In this document: one piece after another, positions 40,760 to 49,473 of the stretch
How the letters are laid out: every line of letters begins with the position of its first letter
How positions within the stretch are numbered: the stretch's first letter is position 1
From: Nakamurella endophytica
Lineage (GTDB): Bacteria > Actinomycetota > Actinomycetes > Mycobacteriales > Nakamurellaceae
Reading direction: 5' to 3'
DNA: 64,000 bases
NCBI RefSeq assembly: GCF_014646215.1
Contig: NZ_BMNA01000002.1
Coordinates: 614,874 to 678,873, forward strand
Notes under the pieces: generated by a model
What the model was told of the DNA's origin: nothing
The model's input: the letters and a program-made list of their open reading frames with translations, nothing else
Database searches by the model: none
Made by a program: the position numbers and the translations under genes

Positions 40760-41979
40760 CGTCTCCCCTGCGGCGCCATCGGGGACGGGTGCGCCGGGCT
40801 CGCCGGCGCCCTCGCGGCGACGGCGCCCGTCGCCCTCTCCGGCCGACGCCCGCGGTAGACCGCCCGCTCGAAGGAGTCCAGCGCCGACAGTGCCACCTCG
40901 TCGACGAACGGCAGGTGGTTGAGGAACAGGACGGCCGCCACGTCCGCGGTCGGGTCGATCCAGAAGAACCCGTTGTAGAGCCCGGCCCATCCGAAGCTGC
41001 CCGCGGACCGCCGACCCGGCAACGCCCGGTGGTTGACGCACCCGCCGAGGCCCCAGCTCCACTCCGGCCCGAACGGCACGTCGCAGCTGAGGAACGGGAT
41101 GGACGACCGCATGACCGGTATCCGCAGCGGCCCGGTCTGCGGCGCCGTCAATTCGCGCACCGACTCCGGCCGCAGCAGCCTGCGCCCACCCAGCGCGCCG
41201 CCGCAGAGCAACGCCCGCAGGACGAGCAGCACATCGGCCGCGGTGGCGTAGACACATCCGCCACCGGGCCGGAAGTCGGGATCCACCGGATAGTCCACGG
41301 CGGTCTCGCTCCACCGACCGTCGGCGGACCGGTGGCGGACGGAGGGGCAGCGGCCGGCCTGCTCGGTATCCAGCACCGTGGTCATGTCGACGGTGCCCAG
41401 CGGCTCGCAGATCTGGGTCTGCAGGAGATCGTCGAAGGTGCTGCCGGTGACGGCCTCGACGAGCAGACCCGCCCAGTCGGCGCCGGTGCCGTAGTGGATC
41501 GCGGCGCCGGGGTCGGCGACGAGCGGGCACCCGAGGCTTCGACGATCGCCGGTCGCGGCGCTCGGCGTCCCGGTCGAGGTGTGGTACCGGAACGCGTCCG
41601 GGTTCCAGATCTCGTACGCCGCACCGGAGGTGTGGGCGAGCAACTGGCGCACGGTGGCGGCCGTCCGGGGCGGCCGCAGGACGGGAGCGCCCGCCGGGTC
41701 GAACCCGGCGAGCACGGGCAGCCGCGCGAAGTCCGGCAGATAGGTCCGGACCGGCTCGTCGAGATCGACCCGGCTGCACTCGACCTGGCGCAGCACGAGC
41801 ACGGACGTGAGCAGCTTGGTGATGGACGCCAGCCGGAAGATCGTGCGCAGACCCGCCCACCGCGGGACACCCCCCGAGCAGGCGTGCTCGGTGACGCCGG
41901 CGCGGTCGCCGGCCAGCCCGACCCAGCCGGCCACCCCGTCCCATCGGAGCGGGAGGGCCGGCGGATCGCCGTCCGTCAC
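40756..41979 (-). CDS. Serine hydrolase, beta-lactamase (class C)/esterase family, second copy
   Basis: 407 residues from GTG 41979, overlapping the flavin-reductase stop by GTGA. Motifs: SITK (Ser52-x-x-Lys55), HYGTGADW with the catalytic Tyr, and GWAGLYNGFFWIDP near the C terminus. Compared with its neighbour the N-terminal helix and first strand are shorter by about 17 residues. The final 25 residues are Pro/Ala-rich. No signal peptide. The adjacent copies are clearly homologous but not recent duplicates. Confidence 0.88.
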   Translation of the reverse strand: MTDGDPPALPLRWDGVAGWVGLAGDRAGVTEHACSGGVPRWAGLRTIFRLASITKLLTSVLVLRQVECSRVDLDEPVRTYLPDFARLPVLAGFDPAGAPVLRPPRTAATVRQLLAHTSGAAYEIWNPDAFRYHTSTGTPSAATGDRRSLGCPLVADPGAAIHYGTGADWAGLLVEAVTGSTFDDLLQTQICEPLGTVDMTTVLDTEQAGRCPSVRHRSADGRWSETAVDYPVDPDFRPGGGCVYATAADVLLVLRALLCGGALGGRRLLRPESVRELTAPQTGPLRIPVMRSSIPFLSCDVPFGPEWSWGLGGCVNHRALPGRRSAGSFGWAGLYNGFFWIDPTADVAAVLFLNHLPFVDEVALSALDSFERAVYRGRRPERATGAVAARAPASPAHPSPMAPQGRR

Positions 41980-42668
41980 CCGGGGCTCCCCGCCAGGGTC
42001 GGGCGTCCGCCGCCATCGGGCACAGTCCCGTGCAGCGTCTCCGGGTTGTGGAACAGGGTGTCGTAGCCGGGGACCGTCAGCTCGAACCGGGATTCCACGG
42101 ACGTGTAATCCAGGTAGCCGAGTCGCGCCAGCGGTCGAAGCCGCGGCACGTCCAGCCGCCCGTCCGCGGTGATCGCGTCGTCGCGGATGTGGATACCGAT
42201 CACCTCTCCGAGGACGAGCTGCCCCCTGGCCTTCGGGACCCGCCCGGGGAAGTCCAGGACGGTCGTCACCACGCACTCGAAGTGCACCGGCGACGCAGCG
42301 ATGCGCGGCGGCGCCACGTACGTCGAGGGCAGCGTCGGGATGCCGAGTGCGTCGAACTCGTCGACGTCCGGGGGGAACACGGCGGCGGACCGCACCACGT
42401 CGTCGCGCTGGTCGTAGGTGGCCATGTTCCACACGAACTCGCCGGTCTCGATGGCGTTGTTGGCGGTGTCGGTCTGCGGCGTGCCGCACGAGCTGAACAG
42501 CACCGTCGGCGGGTCGAAGGTGACGTTCATGAACTGGCTGAACGGCGCCAGGTTGTTCACACCGGCGCGGCTGCGCGTCGAGATCCAGCCGATGGGCCGC
42601 GGGACGCAGCACGAGTTGAACGGGCTGTGCGGCAGCCCCGAGACACTGGTCCGCGGGTCGTAGAACAA
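41976..42668 (-). CDS. Flavin reductase family protein (FMN-binding split barrel)
   Basis: 230 residues from TTG 42668, with GGAGGGG seven bases upstream. The flavin-reductase-like fold is shown by PRPIGWISTRSRAGVNNLAPFSQF, PPTVLFSSCG, TGEFVWNMATYDQRDDV and HFECVVTTVLDFPG, VLGEVIGIHI. Members either supply reduced FMN to a partner monooxygenase or act directly as FMN-containing reductases of small molecules. No flavin monooxygenase gene is in the window. Encoded 28 bases after the binding protein gene and overlapping two hydrolases, it probably acts on the same imported compound. Confidence 0.87.
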   Translation of the reverse strand: MFYDPRTSVSGLPHSPFNSCCVPRPIGWISTRSRAGVNNLAPFSQFMNVTFDPPTVLFSSCGTPQTDTANNAIETGEFVWNMATYDQRDDVVRSAAVFPPDVDEFDALGIPTLPSTYVAPPRIAASPVHFECVVTTVLDFPGRVPKARGQLVLGEVIGIHIRDDAITADGRLDVPRLRPLARLGYLDYTSVESRFELTVPGYDTLFHNPETLHGTVPDGGGRPTLAGSPG

Positions 42669-42696
42669 CGGTCGTCCCCTCCAGGCGCTCCGGCCG

Positions 42697-44160
42697 TCAC
42701 TTGGACGGCTCGGTGGACACCGGCGAACCGCCGGTGAAGAACTGGTCGAAGTAGCTGTCCGCCACCGCCCGGCCGTCGGGCGACCGCGGGTAGCAGGTGC
42801 TGGCCTCGGTGAATGACGGCTGGTAGAAGTCGGCGAAGTTCGCGGAGGTCACCCGTGGGATCGGGTAGAGCAGCGTGTTGAGCGCGGGCTGCTGGCCGTT
42901 GAGCATCCGCAGCGCCACGTGGAACGTCTCGTACGCAGCCGCCTCGGGCGCCTGCACCACCGCGAACGCCACCTTGTCGGGGTTGGCCTTCCAGTAGGCG
43001 AACGCCGCGCACTCGCCGCTGGCGGCATTCATCACCGGCACCGGGCGGCCGGCCTGACGGAACGCCCTGGCCGTGCCTACCCCCATCTCGCCCATCTCGA
43101 AGACCCCGTCGATCGTGCCCTGGTGCGTGGACAGGAACTTGGCGACACCGGCCTGCGCCACGGCCGGTGTCCAGTTGCCGGCCACCGTCCCGACGATCTT
43201 GATGTCCGGATACTTCTTGGCCACCGCGTCGACCGCGGCCTGCTCGGTGGCCTCCGCGCTCACGCCCGGGACACCCGTGACGACCAGGACGTCGCCCTTG
43301 CCGCCGATGGCCTTGGCCACCGCTTCGGCTCCGGCATACATGCCGGTGTAGCCGTTGAACGACACGTTGACGGCATCGGCGCAATTCGCGGGAGCATCGG
43401 ACGTGAGTACCAGCACGCCGCGAGCCCGGGCCTTGGCGATGGCGTCGCAGGTGGCGTCGGCCGACCCCGGCAGGGCGACGATGACGGTGCAGCCCTGGCC
43501 AGCCAGGTTGTTGATCTGCGAGATCTGCAGCGCGGTGTTGCCGTTCGAGTCGGCCACCACGAGGTCACCGGTGGCCTTGCCGGTGTCGGCCAGACCCTTC
43601 ACCAACCGCTGGAGTTCCGCGAGGTGGTTCTGCCGCCAGGAATTGCCGGTGTAGGACTCGCTCAGGCAGAACTTCCAGGGCGCTGCCGGCGGCTTGTACG
43701 ACGCGTAGCCGTTGGGCAGGAGCTTGACGAAGTTCTCGAAGCCGGCGTAGTTGTCGCGCGCCGCGGCCGGCACGGCGTCGAGTCCTCCGGCTGCGGCGGA
43801 GCCGGAGCCGGCCGGTGCGGACCCGGTCGATCCCCCACCGGAGGAGGCGGTCGCCCCGGCGGAGCTCGCACCGCCGGACGAGGCGGTCGCCCCGGTGGAG
43901 CTCGCACCGCCGGCGGAGGTGCTCGCCACGGCCGACGCCGACGCCGACGAGGTGACCACCGTGGCGGACGCACTCGAGTCCGACGAGCTGCCCCCGGACG
44001 TCGTCGCGCCGCTGCTGCAGGCCGTCGCGAGCAGCGCCGCGCCGAGCACCGCGGCCCATCCGCGACCGTGCCGCGAGGCCGTCCGGTTCGGCCGCCGCCC
44101 GCCACGCCTCGGGCCGGACGGCGTGATCTGTCCAGGATGCGTGACCTGTCCAGGGTGCAT
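42697..44160 (-). CDS. Type-1 periplasmic-binding-protein-like sugar/solute-binding lipoprotein
   Basis: 487 residues from ATG 44160, with GAGGAGAA upstream. The unusual N terminus repeats HPGQVT/HPGQIT before a late signal segment (WAAVLGAALLATAC). A tether of about 90 Ser/Ala/Gly/Thr residues follows. The binding domain is of the ribose/galactose type (PGSADATCDAIAKARARGVLVL, VNVSFNGYTGMYAGAEAVAKAI, GVFEMGEMGVGTARAF) and is a close paralogue of 49474-50868, sharing APWKFCL and WRQ(N/D)-LAEL. It has no ATPase or permease of its own class nearby on this strand, so it may serve the RbsA/RbsC-type importer encoded from 52911. First gene of the operon with the flavin reductase and two hydrolases. 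Confidence 0.88.
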   Translation of the reverse strand: MHPGQVTHPGQITPSGPRRGGRRPNRTASRHGRGWAAVLGAALLATACSSGATTSGGSSSDSSASATVVTSSASASAVASTSAGGASSTGATASSGGASSAGATASSGGGSTGSAPAGSGSAAAGGLDAVPAAARDNYAGFENFVKLLPNGYASYKPPAAPWKFCLSESYTGNSWRQNHLAELQRLVKGLADTGKATGDLVVADSNGNTALQISQINNLAGQGCTVIVALPGSADATCDAIAKARARGVLVLTSDAPANCADAVNVSFNGYTGMYAGAEAVAKAIGGKGDVLVVTGVPGVSAEATEQAAVDAVAKKYPDIKIVGTVAGNWTPAVAQAGVAKFLSTHQGTIDGVFEMGEMGVGTARAFRQAGRPVPVMNAASGECAAFAYWKANPDKVAFAVVQAPEAAAYETFHVALRMLNGQQPALNTLLYPIPRVTSANFADFYQPSFTEASTCYPRSPDGRAVADSYFDQFFTGGSPVSTEPSK

Positions 44161-44265
44161 GAGCTTCTCCTCGCGGATGTCAACGATGACGGAGGGTCCT
44201 GCGGACAGCACCGGGACGGATCCGGTGGGCAGGGAGCGGGCGCGGACGAGGCGCCGGACTGATCG

Positions 44266-44294
44266 ACCGTAGAGCCTGATATTCGAATCTGCAA
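44266..44294 (-). promoter_or_regulatory. TTCGAA-box promoter of the binding-protein/flavin-reductase/hydrolase operon
   Basis: Minus strand: TTGCAG (44294-44289), 17 bases beginning with ATTCGAAT (44281-44288), then TACGGT (44271-44266). The architecture, a palindrome immediately after the -35, equals that of the 35640 and 49247 promoters. A half box GGCGAATT lies further upstream near 44307-44314. Confidence 0.65.
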
Positions 44295-44316
44295 GAGGTC
44301 TGCGACAATTCGCCTG

Positions 44317-45033
44317 TCAGAAGTAGGCGGAATTGGTGGCCCCGGTGTCCCGGGGATCTATGTCGACCGCAACCCCGTCCCGCAGCAGGATCACGCGGTC
44401 GCAGTGCTTGCCGAGGATGGCCAGGTTCTGGTCGACCCACAGCAGCGATGCACCGAGCTCCCGGCAGCTGCTCACGGTGGCTGCCGAGATACTGGCCACC
44501 GCGGTCGGTGACAGCCCCAGGCTCAGCTCGTCGACCATCAACAGCCGCGGCTGCGCCACCAGCCCGCGCGCGATGGCGACCAACTGTTGCTGGCCGCCGC
44601 TGAGCAGGCCGGCTTTGCGGTGCAGCAGCGGGACGATCGACGGGAACCGGTCGACGACACCCTGCCGCACGGAGGCGAAATCCTGGACCCTTCCACCGAT
44701 TCCACCGATCCGCAGGTTCTCCTCCACGGTCAGGTCGGCGAGCACGCGGCGGCCCTCGGGTACGTGCGCGATGCCCTGGACGACGGCGTCCACCGGACTC
44801 TGCTTCAACGGCGCCCCGCCGAACTCCATCCGGTCCGCCATGCGCGGCATCAGGCCGGAGATGGCCTTGAGCAACGTCGACTTGCCGACGCCGTTCGGTC
44901 CCGCGACACCCACCATCTCGCCGGGCTCGACGGCCAGGTCCAGGCCGTGCAACACCCGGGCCTTGCCGTACCCGGCTCGCAGGTTCGAGATGCGCAACGC
45001 CGCAGACGCTGCCGCGCGCGATCCCGCGGTCAC
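44317..45033 (-). CDS. livF: Branched-chain-amino-acid-type ABC transporter ATP-binding protein (LivF-like)
   Basis: 238 residues from GTG 45033, overlapping the fused LivM-LivG gene by GTGA. Walker A AGPNGVGKST, LivF-type APLKQSPVDAVVQGIAHVPEGR, signature LSGGQQQLVAIARGL and Walker B LLMVDELSLGLSP are present. The last gene of the transporter operon. LivF-type ATPases serve importers for branched-chain amino acids but, in catabolic islands, equally for aromatic acids, urea or other carboxylates. Confidence 0.92.
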   Translation of the reverse strand: MTAGSRAAASAALRISNLRAGYGKARVLHGLDLAVEPGEMVGVAGPNGVGKSTLLKAISGLMPRMADRMEFGGAPLKQSPVDAVVQGIAHVPEGRRVLADLTVEENLRIGGIGGRVQDFASVRQGVVDRFPSIVPLLHRKAGLLSGGQQQLVAIARGLVAQPRLLMVDELSLGLSPTAVASISAATVSSCRELGASLLWVDQNLAILGKHCDRVILLRDGVAVDIDPRDTGATNSAYF

Positions 45034-46898
45034 AGGTCCTCCGCCTCGGCCAGCGGGGCGGTCTCGACGCCCATGAAGGTGGCAGCGATGTCGGCGCGGG
45101 CCAGCACGTCGTCCGGCGTGCCGGTGCCGACGACCCGGCCGTAGTCCAGGACCGTCATGGCGTCGGCGATGTCGCGGATGAAGCCGATGTGGTGGGACAC
45201 CACCATGATCGTCAACCCGAAGTCGCGGTGCACCTGCCGCAGGGTCTGAGCCAGCGCCTGCATCTCGTCGGCGGAGAGCCCCGCCGTCGGCTCGTCCAGC
45301 AGCAGCAGGCGGCCTTGACCGACCAGTCCGCGCGCCAGCTCGACCCGCTTCTGCTCGCTGAGATCGAGGTTCCGCGCCAGCATGCCGCGCCGGCGGGCGG
45401 CGATCCCCACCGCATCCAGTGCCCACTGTGCCCTGGACTCGAGCACCCGCTCCCGACCCCCGGTGGCCAGCGGGCCCAGCAGGTCCGTCCACAACGACCC
45501 CTTCAGGTCGGTGTCCAGACCGAGCTTGACGTTGGCCACCACGTCCAGATCCGGCACGATCGCCGGCGTCTGGAAGGTCCGCACGACGCCTCGGTCACGG
45601 ATCCGGTGCGGCTTCACCCCGCGGATCGACGAACCGAAGATGCGGATGTCGCCCTGGGACGGCAGGTACAGGCCGCACACCGTGTTGAGCAACGTGGTCT
45701 TGCCGGCCCCGTTCGGCCCCACGATGGCGTGCACGCTCCCACTCTCGATGCGCACGTCGACCTGCGACAGGGCGACGAAGTCGCCGAACCGCACCTGCAG
45801 GCCGTCCACCTCCAGGGCGAGCCCGCCCGTGTCGGACCCGCTCGACCGGCGGTCGGGCGGGGTTTCGGCCGGCGGGCGAGGGCCGGCCCGCCCGGCCGTG
45901 GCCCACCGGCTGCGGGATCGGAGCGCGGCCGCGGACAGCCCGGGCACCGTCCTGCCGAGCACCGTCGCCCATCGGTGCACCAGCCCGTAGATGCCCTCCG
46001 GCAGCAGGATCAGGAACACCAGCAGCACGGCGGCGAAGACGACCGCGGACACGTGGCCGTCGCGCAACAGGTAGCCCGGGAGGATGGTCACCAGCAGGGC
46101 TCCGAGGATGGGACCGCCGACGGTGCCGGCGCCGCCGACCACCAGCATGGCGAAGATGTTCACCGACTGCTTGATGCCGAACCCCTCGGGACTCAGGTAC
46201 CCGACCACGCCGGAGTAGAGCACTCCGGCGATCGCGGCCAGCACGCAGCAGTAGGCGAAGGAGATCATCTTCACCTGCCGCACCCGGATGCCCGCGGACG
46301 CGGCGACCGCCTCGTTGGTCTTGACCATCCGGAAGGCCCGCCCGGTCTGCGAGTCGTTGAGCAGGCAGGTGGCGACGACGACCAGGATCAGGACGACGCC
46401 GGTGACCGCCAGGTAGCCCTTGCCGCCCGCCTCCAGCCCGGCGAACTCCGGCACGGCAAGGCCGTTGGCGCCGCCGAACACGGTGCTGAAGGTGTCGCCG
46501 GTCAGCACGGTCACCACGACGTAACCGAAGAACAGGGTGGCGGTGGCGATGCCGAAGATGCGGTAGCGGACCACGACACTGCCCAGGGCCAGGGCGATCA
46601 CGCCGGTGACACCGACACCGAGCACGACGGCCAGCACCAGCGGCAGGCCCATGGATAGTCGGAAGGCGGACGTGGCGTAGGCGCCGATGGCCACGAACGC
46701 CGCCTGCCCGAAGGACACCTGCCCGGTGAAACCGACCAGGACGTCCAGCCCGATCGCGGCGATCGCCCAGGCCAGCGCGCCGATCAGGGTGTACTGGAGC
46801 GCCGGGTCGAGCGGCAGCGCGAGTCCCGCGACGGTCACCACGCCGGCGATCGCGACGCTGGGCACCAGCGTCCGGTTCTTCGCGTCACCGATGATCAC
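45030..46898 (-). CDS. Fused LivM-type permease and LivG-type ATP-binding protein
   Basis: 622 residues from GTG 46898, with GGAGG five bases upstream. Residues 1 to about 315 are a LivM permease: eight or nine spans with LDVLVGFTGQVSFGQAAFVA and the EAA-type loop TGRAFRMVKTNEAVAASAG. An Arg/Pro/Ser-rich linker of about 50 residues leads to a LivG ATPase (VGPNGAGKTTLLNTVCGL, LARNLDLSEQKRVELARGL, LLLLDEPTAGLS, VVSHHIGF). The fusion places one NBD permanently on one permease. Both halves retain all usual motifs. It is coupled to LivF downstream and follows LivH by 70 bases. Confidence 0.92.
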   Translation of the reverse strand: MIIGDAKNRTLVPSVAIAGVVTVAGLALPLDPALQYTLIGALAWAIAAIGLDVLVGFTGQVSFGQAAFVAIGAYATSAFRLSMGLPLVLAVVLGVGVTGVIALALGSVVVRYRIFGIATATLFFGYVVVTVLTGDTFSTVFGGANGLAVPEFAGLEAGGKGYLAVTGVVLILVVVATCLLNDSQTGRAFRMVKTNEAVAASAGIRVRQVKMISFAYCCVLAAIAGVLYSGVVGYLSPEGFGIKQSVNIFAMLVVGGAGTVGGPILGALLVTILPGYLLRDGHVSAVVFAAVLLVFLILLPEGIYGLVHRWATVLGRTVPGLSAAALRSRSRWATAGRAGPRPPAETPPDRRSSGSDTGGLALEVDGLQVRFGDFVALSQVDVRIESGSVHAIVGPNGAGKTTLLNTVCGLYLPSQGDIRIFGSSIRGVKPHRIRDRGVVRTFQTPAIVPDLDVVANVKLGLDTDLKGSLWTDLLGPLATGGRERVLESRAQWALDAVGIAARRRGMLARNLDLSEQKRVELARGLVGQGRLLLLDEPTAGLSADEMQALAQTLRQVHRDFGLTIMVVSHHIGFIRDIADAMTVLDYGRVVGTGTPDDVLARADIAATFMGVETAPLAEAEDL

Positions 46899-46968
46899 GT
46901 TGTCCTCCGTCGCCGGGTCGGGTGGCGCAGGGCGGTGCCGCCGGTCGCGGGCGGCGCGGTCGGCGGGG

Positions 46969-47847
46969 TCACAGCCGGACCGATTCCGGGCGGCCGAGGA
47001 GTCCCTGGGGACGCAGCAGCATGACCACCAGGAGCAGCGCGAACACGACCAGGACCCCGGCCTCCAGGCTGAGGGCCACGATCGTCACGTTCGACACCAC
47101 GCCGACGATGACGCTGCCGAGCAACGCTCCGGGCAGGCTGGTGAGGCCGCCGAGCACGATGCCGGTGAAGGTGAACAGCAGGTAGCTCTCCATGGTGCTC
47201 GGGGCCAGGAAGGAGCTGGGTGCCAGCAGGATCGCCACCACGGTGCCGAGGACCGCACTGATCGCCCAGGTGGCCGCGCTGAGGCGGGTGGCCGGCAACC
47301 CCAGCAGCCGCGCCGTGTCCGGTTGCTCCGCCATCGCGCGGAAGCTGAGGCCGACGTTGCTGTAGCGGAACAGCGCCCAGAGCGTCCCCATGATGGCGGC
47401 GGCGACCGCCGCGATGAGCAGCGACTGCGCCGGCACCACGAAGTCGGCGACCTGCACCCCGGTGCCCTCGACGATCGCCGGGAAGCGGTAGGGCGCACCG
47501 GCTCCCCACCGCCACTCCATGACGGCCAGCAGCAGCAGCGACAGGCCCAGCGTGCGGACGGTGATGTTCAGGTTGCCGGCGGACGGGCGGGGGCGGATCA
47601 CCACGAAGTACACGGCGACGCCGAGCACCGCGGACGCGACGAGCGCCACCACGATCGCCGCCCACAGCGGCAGGCCGAGGTCGGTCATCGACGCCCAGCA
47701 GACGAAGCCGCCGAGGGTCGCCAGCGTGCCCTGCGCGAAGTTGGCCACGCCGGTGGACTTGTACAGCATCACGATGGCGAAACCGATCATCCCGTACAGC
47801 AGGCCGACGGCGATGCCGCTGATCCCGGCCGAGAGCAGGAGTCCCAC
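46969..47847 (-). CDS. livH: Branched-chain-amino-acid-type ABC transporter permease (LivH-like)
   Basis: 292 residues from GTG 47847, ten bases after the binding-protein stop. Typical LivH features: GLLYGMIGFAIVMLYKSTGVANFAQGTLATLGGF at the N terminus (two motifs), eight or so spans, and the cytoplasmic loop LSFRAMAEQPDTARLLGL that contacts the ATPase. It pairs with the LivM half of the fused downstream protein to form the channel. Confidence 0.92.
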   Translation of the reverse strand: MGLLLSAGISGIAVGLLYGMIGFAIVMLYKSTGVANFAQGTLATLGGFVCWASMTDLGLPLWAAIVVALVASAVLGVAVYFVVIRPRPSAGNLNITVRTLGLSLLLLAVMEWRWGAGAPYRFPAIVEGTGVQVADFVVPAQSLLIAAVAAAIMGTLWALFRYSNVGLSFRAMAEQPDTARLLGLPATRLSAATWAISAVLGTVVAILLAPSSFLAPSTMESYLLFTFTGIVLGGLTSLPGALLGSVIVGVVSNVTIVALSLEAGVLVVFALLLVVMLLRPQGLLGRPESVRL

Positions 47848-47857
47848 GCCGGTCCGC

Positions 47858-49087
47858 CTACGCAGCCGCGGTGCAGGCGCCCTGCGACTGGACGTCCTCG
47901 CCGTAGGGACAGGTGGCGATGGTCCTGAAGGCCCTGCCCTGCGGCTGGACGATGAACAGCGAGCTGATGCCGATGTGATCGGTCGACGAGAAGCTGAGCT
48001 CCGCCAGGATCCCCGGCGCGACCTCCTTCTTCTGCCAGCCCTCGATGGTCTTCATCAGGTTGGCCCGGGTCAGGTCCTTGGTCTCGGTGATCGCCGTGGT
48101 GATGGCCCGCGCCGAGGCGCACCCGGTCAGGGCGATCGGATCGTCGACGGCCGGCGTCCCGGCCAGCAGCTTGGTGCAGTCGGCGTCCTTGCCGGCGGGC
48201 AGCTGGATGGCCGACCCGAAGAAGATCTTCGACGCGGCGCCGGGGTTGTACGAGCTCAGGAACGAGCCCGCCACCGAAGCGGTGGTGCCCAGGATCGCCT
48301 TGGCGGGCACCGCGTTCTGGTCCACCAGCGCATTGACGAACTTCGCCGAGTCGCTCCCGCCCATGCTCATCACCACGTAGTCCGGCTTGGCCTGCTTGAT
48401 CTGCAGGGCGATCGGCGTGTAGTCCGTGGTGCCCAGGGTGGCGACGGCGGAGTTGGTGAAGGTCCCGCCGAGGTCGGTGGCCTGCTTCTTGGCGGAGTCG
48501 ATGGCCGACTGGTAGGCGCCGAGCGGGTTGACCACGACGAAGATGCTGCCCTTGCCGCTCTTCTCGAAGCCGTAGCGGACCATCGAGGCCGTCTGGTCCT
48601 CGTACAGCGGAAGCACCTGGAAGATGCCGGGCGACGCCGGCTTGACCACCTCGGAGACGCCGTTGGTCGGGAACAGGAACGGGATGCCCTTCTGGCTCAG
48701 CGTCTTGTAGATCGCCGCAGCGGTCGCGGACCCGCAGGCACCCACCATCGCGAACTTGTCCTTCTCGAACGTCCGCACGTTCGCCAGGGCGCGAGCCGGG
48801 TCGTAGCCGTCGTCGAGCACCTCGAAGTCGATCTTCCGACCGGCGATCCCGCCGTCCGTGTTGACCTTGTCGAACCACAACTTCGCGGCGTCGGTGCTGG
48901 GCGCGCAGCTGGCCGCGCCCGGTCCGCTCAGCGTCTGCGAGGCGGCCAGCCGGATCGTGTCCGCGCTGACACCGACCTCTGCGGAGCCACCTGCGGAGTC
49001 CCCTCCGGACCCGCAGGCTCCGATCAGCAGGGCGAGGGCGGCGACCACCGGGACCCATCGCCGGGTACGGACACCTGAGGTCTGCAT
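47858..49087 (-). CDS. Branched-chain-amino-acid-type solute-binding lipoprotein (LivK-like)
   Basis: 409 residues from ATG 49087, with GAAAGG upstream. Signal peptide WVPVVAALALLIGAC (lipobox IGAC), short Gly/Ser tether, then a type-1 binding fold: IRLAASQTLSGPGAAS, KVNTDGGIAGRKIDFEVLDD, AAAIYKTLSQKGIPFLFPTNG, and PDYVVMSMGGSDSAKFVNAL. Six Cys in the mature part may form disulfides. It delivers an unknown, probably carboxylated ligand to LivH and the LivM domain. First gene of its operon, divergent from the ribose-type operon across a 386-base control region. Confidence 0.92.
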   Translation of the reverse strand: MQTSGVRTRRWVPVVAALALLIGACGSGGDSAGGSAEVGVSADTIRLAASQTLSGPGAASCAPSTDAAKLWFDKVNTDGGIAGRKIDFEVLDDGYDPARALANVRTFEKDKFAMVGACGSATAAAIYKTLSQKGIPFLFPTNGVSEVVKPASPGIFQVLPLYEDQTASMVRYGFEKSGKGSIFVVVNPLGAYQSAIDSAKKQATDLGGTFTNSAVATLGTTDYTPIALQIKQAKPDYVVMSMGGSDSAKFVNALVDQNAVPAKAILGTTASVAGSFLSSYNPGAASKIFFGSAIQLPAGKDADCTKLLAGTPAVDDPIALTGCASARAITTAITETKDLTRANLMKTIEGWQKKEVAPGILAELSFSSTDHIGISSLFIVQPQGRAFRTIATCPYGEDVQSQGACTAAA

Positions 49088-49246
49088 CGAGGAAACCTTT
49101 CGCGCGCATCATCGGGCGGAGGTTCGGGTCCTGGACGAGATCGATCGTCAGGTCGGGCGGCCGGGTGCACGGTGTGCCGACGGCGCGGAGCGCGAGCGAG
49201 GCCACGATGCACTCGACCGCCCCAGCCCGAGCCGGGACGTGTCGCC

Positions 49247-49275
49247 ACATCAGCACATCAGATTCGAATCGTCAA
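49247..49275 (-). promoter_or_regulatory. TTCGAA-box promoter of the Liv-type operon
   Basis: Minus strand: TTGACG (49275-49270), 17 bases beginning ATTCGAATC, then TGATGT (49252-49247). The box is a perfect 10-bp palindrome GATTCGAATC (49261-49270). The -10 match is weak. Confidence 0.55.
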
Positions 49276-49391
49276 CAGTTTTTCGCTAACCGTGACAACG
49301 CTGATGCGGGTCGCGACCGCTCGGACGCCGAACGTCGGCCACGGTCCGGACCGATCGGAGGGTGTCCGCCTCAGCCCCGGTACGCACAGAT

Positions 49392-49433
49392 ATTCGAACA
49401 ACCTTGACGTTTCGAATCTCACGCACCTATCGT
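49392..49433 (+). promoter_or_regulatory. TTCGAA-box promoter of the ribose-type transporter operon
   Basis: Plus strand: ATTCGAAC (49392-49399), four bases, TTGACG (49404-49409), then TTTCGAAT (49410-49417) in an 18-base spacer, then TATCGT (49428-49433). The two boxes flank the -35 exactly as at 35640-35679. The leader to ATG 49474 is about 35 bases. Confidence 0.65.
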
Positions 49434-49473
49434 CCCCGTGGTGCAGCGTTGCGCCCCTGGCAGAGGAGAAGAG

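Larger units (their letters stand above)
49088..49473. other. 386-base divergent control region of two transporter operons
   Basis: No gene. It holds the minus-strand promoter for the Liv-type operon (49247-49275) and the plus-strand promoter for the ribose-type operon (49392-49433), with three TTCGAA boxes between them. Confidence 0.75.
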
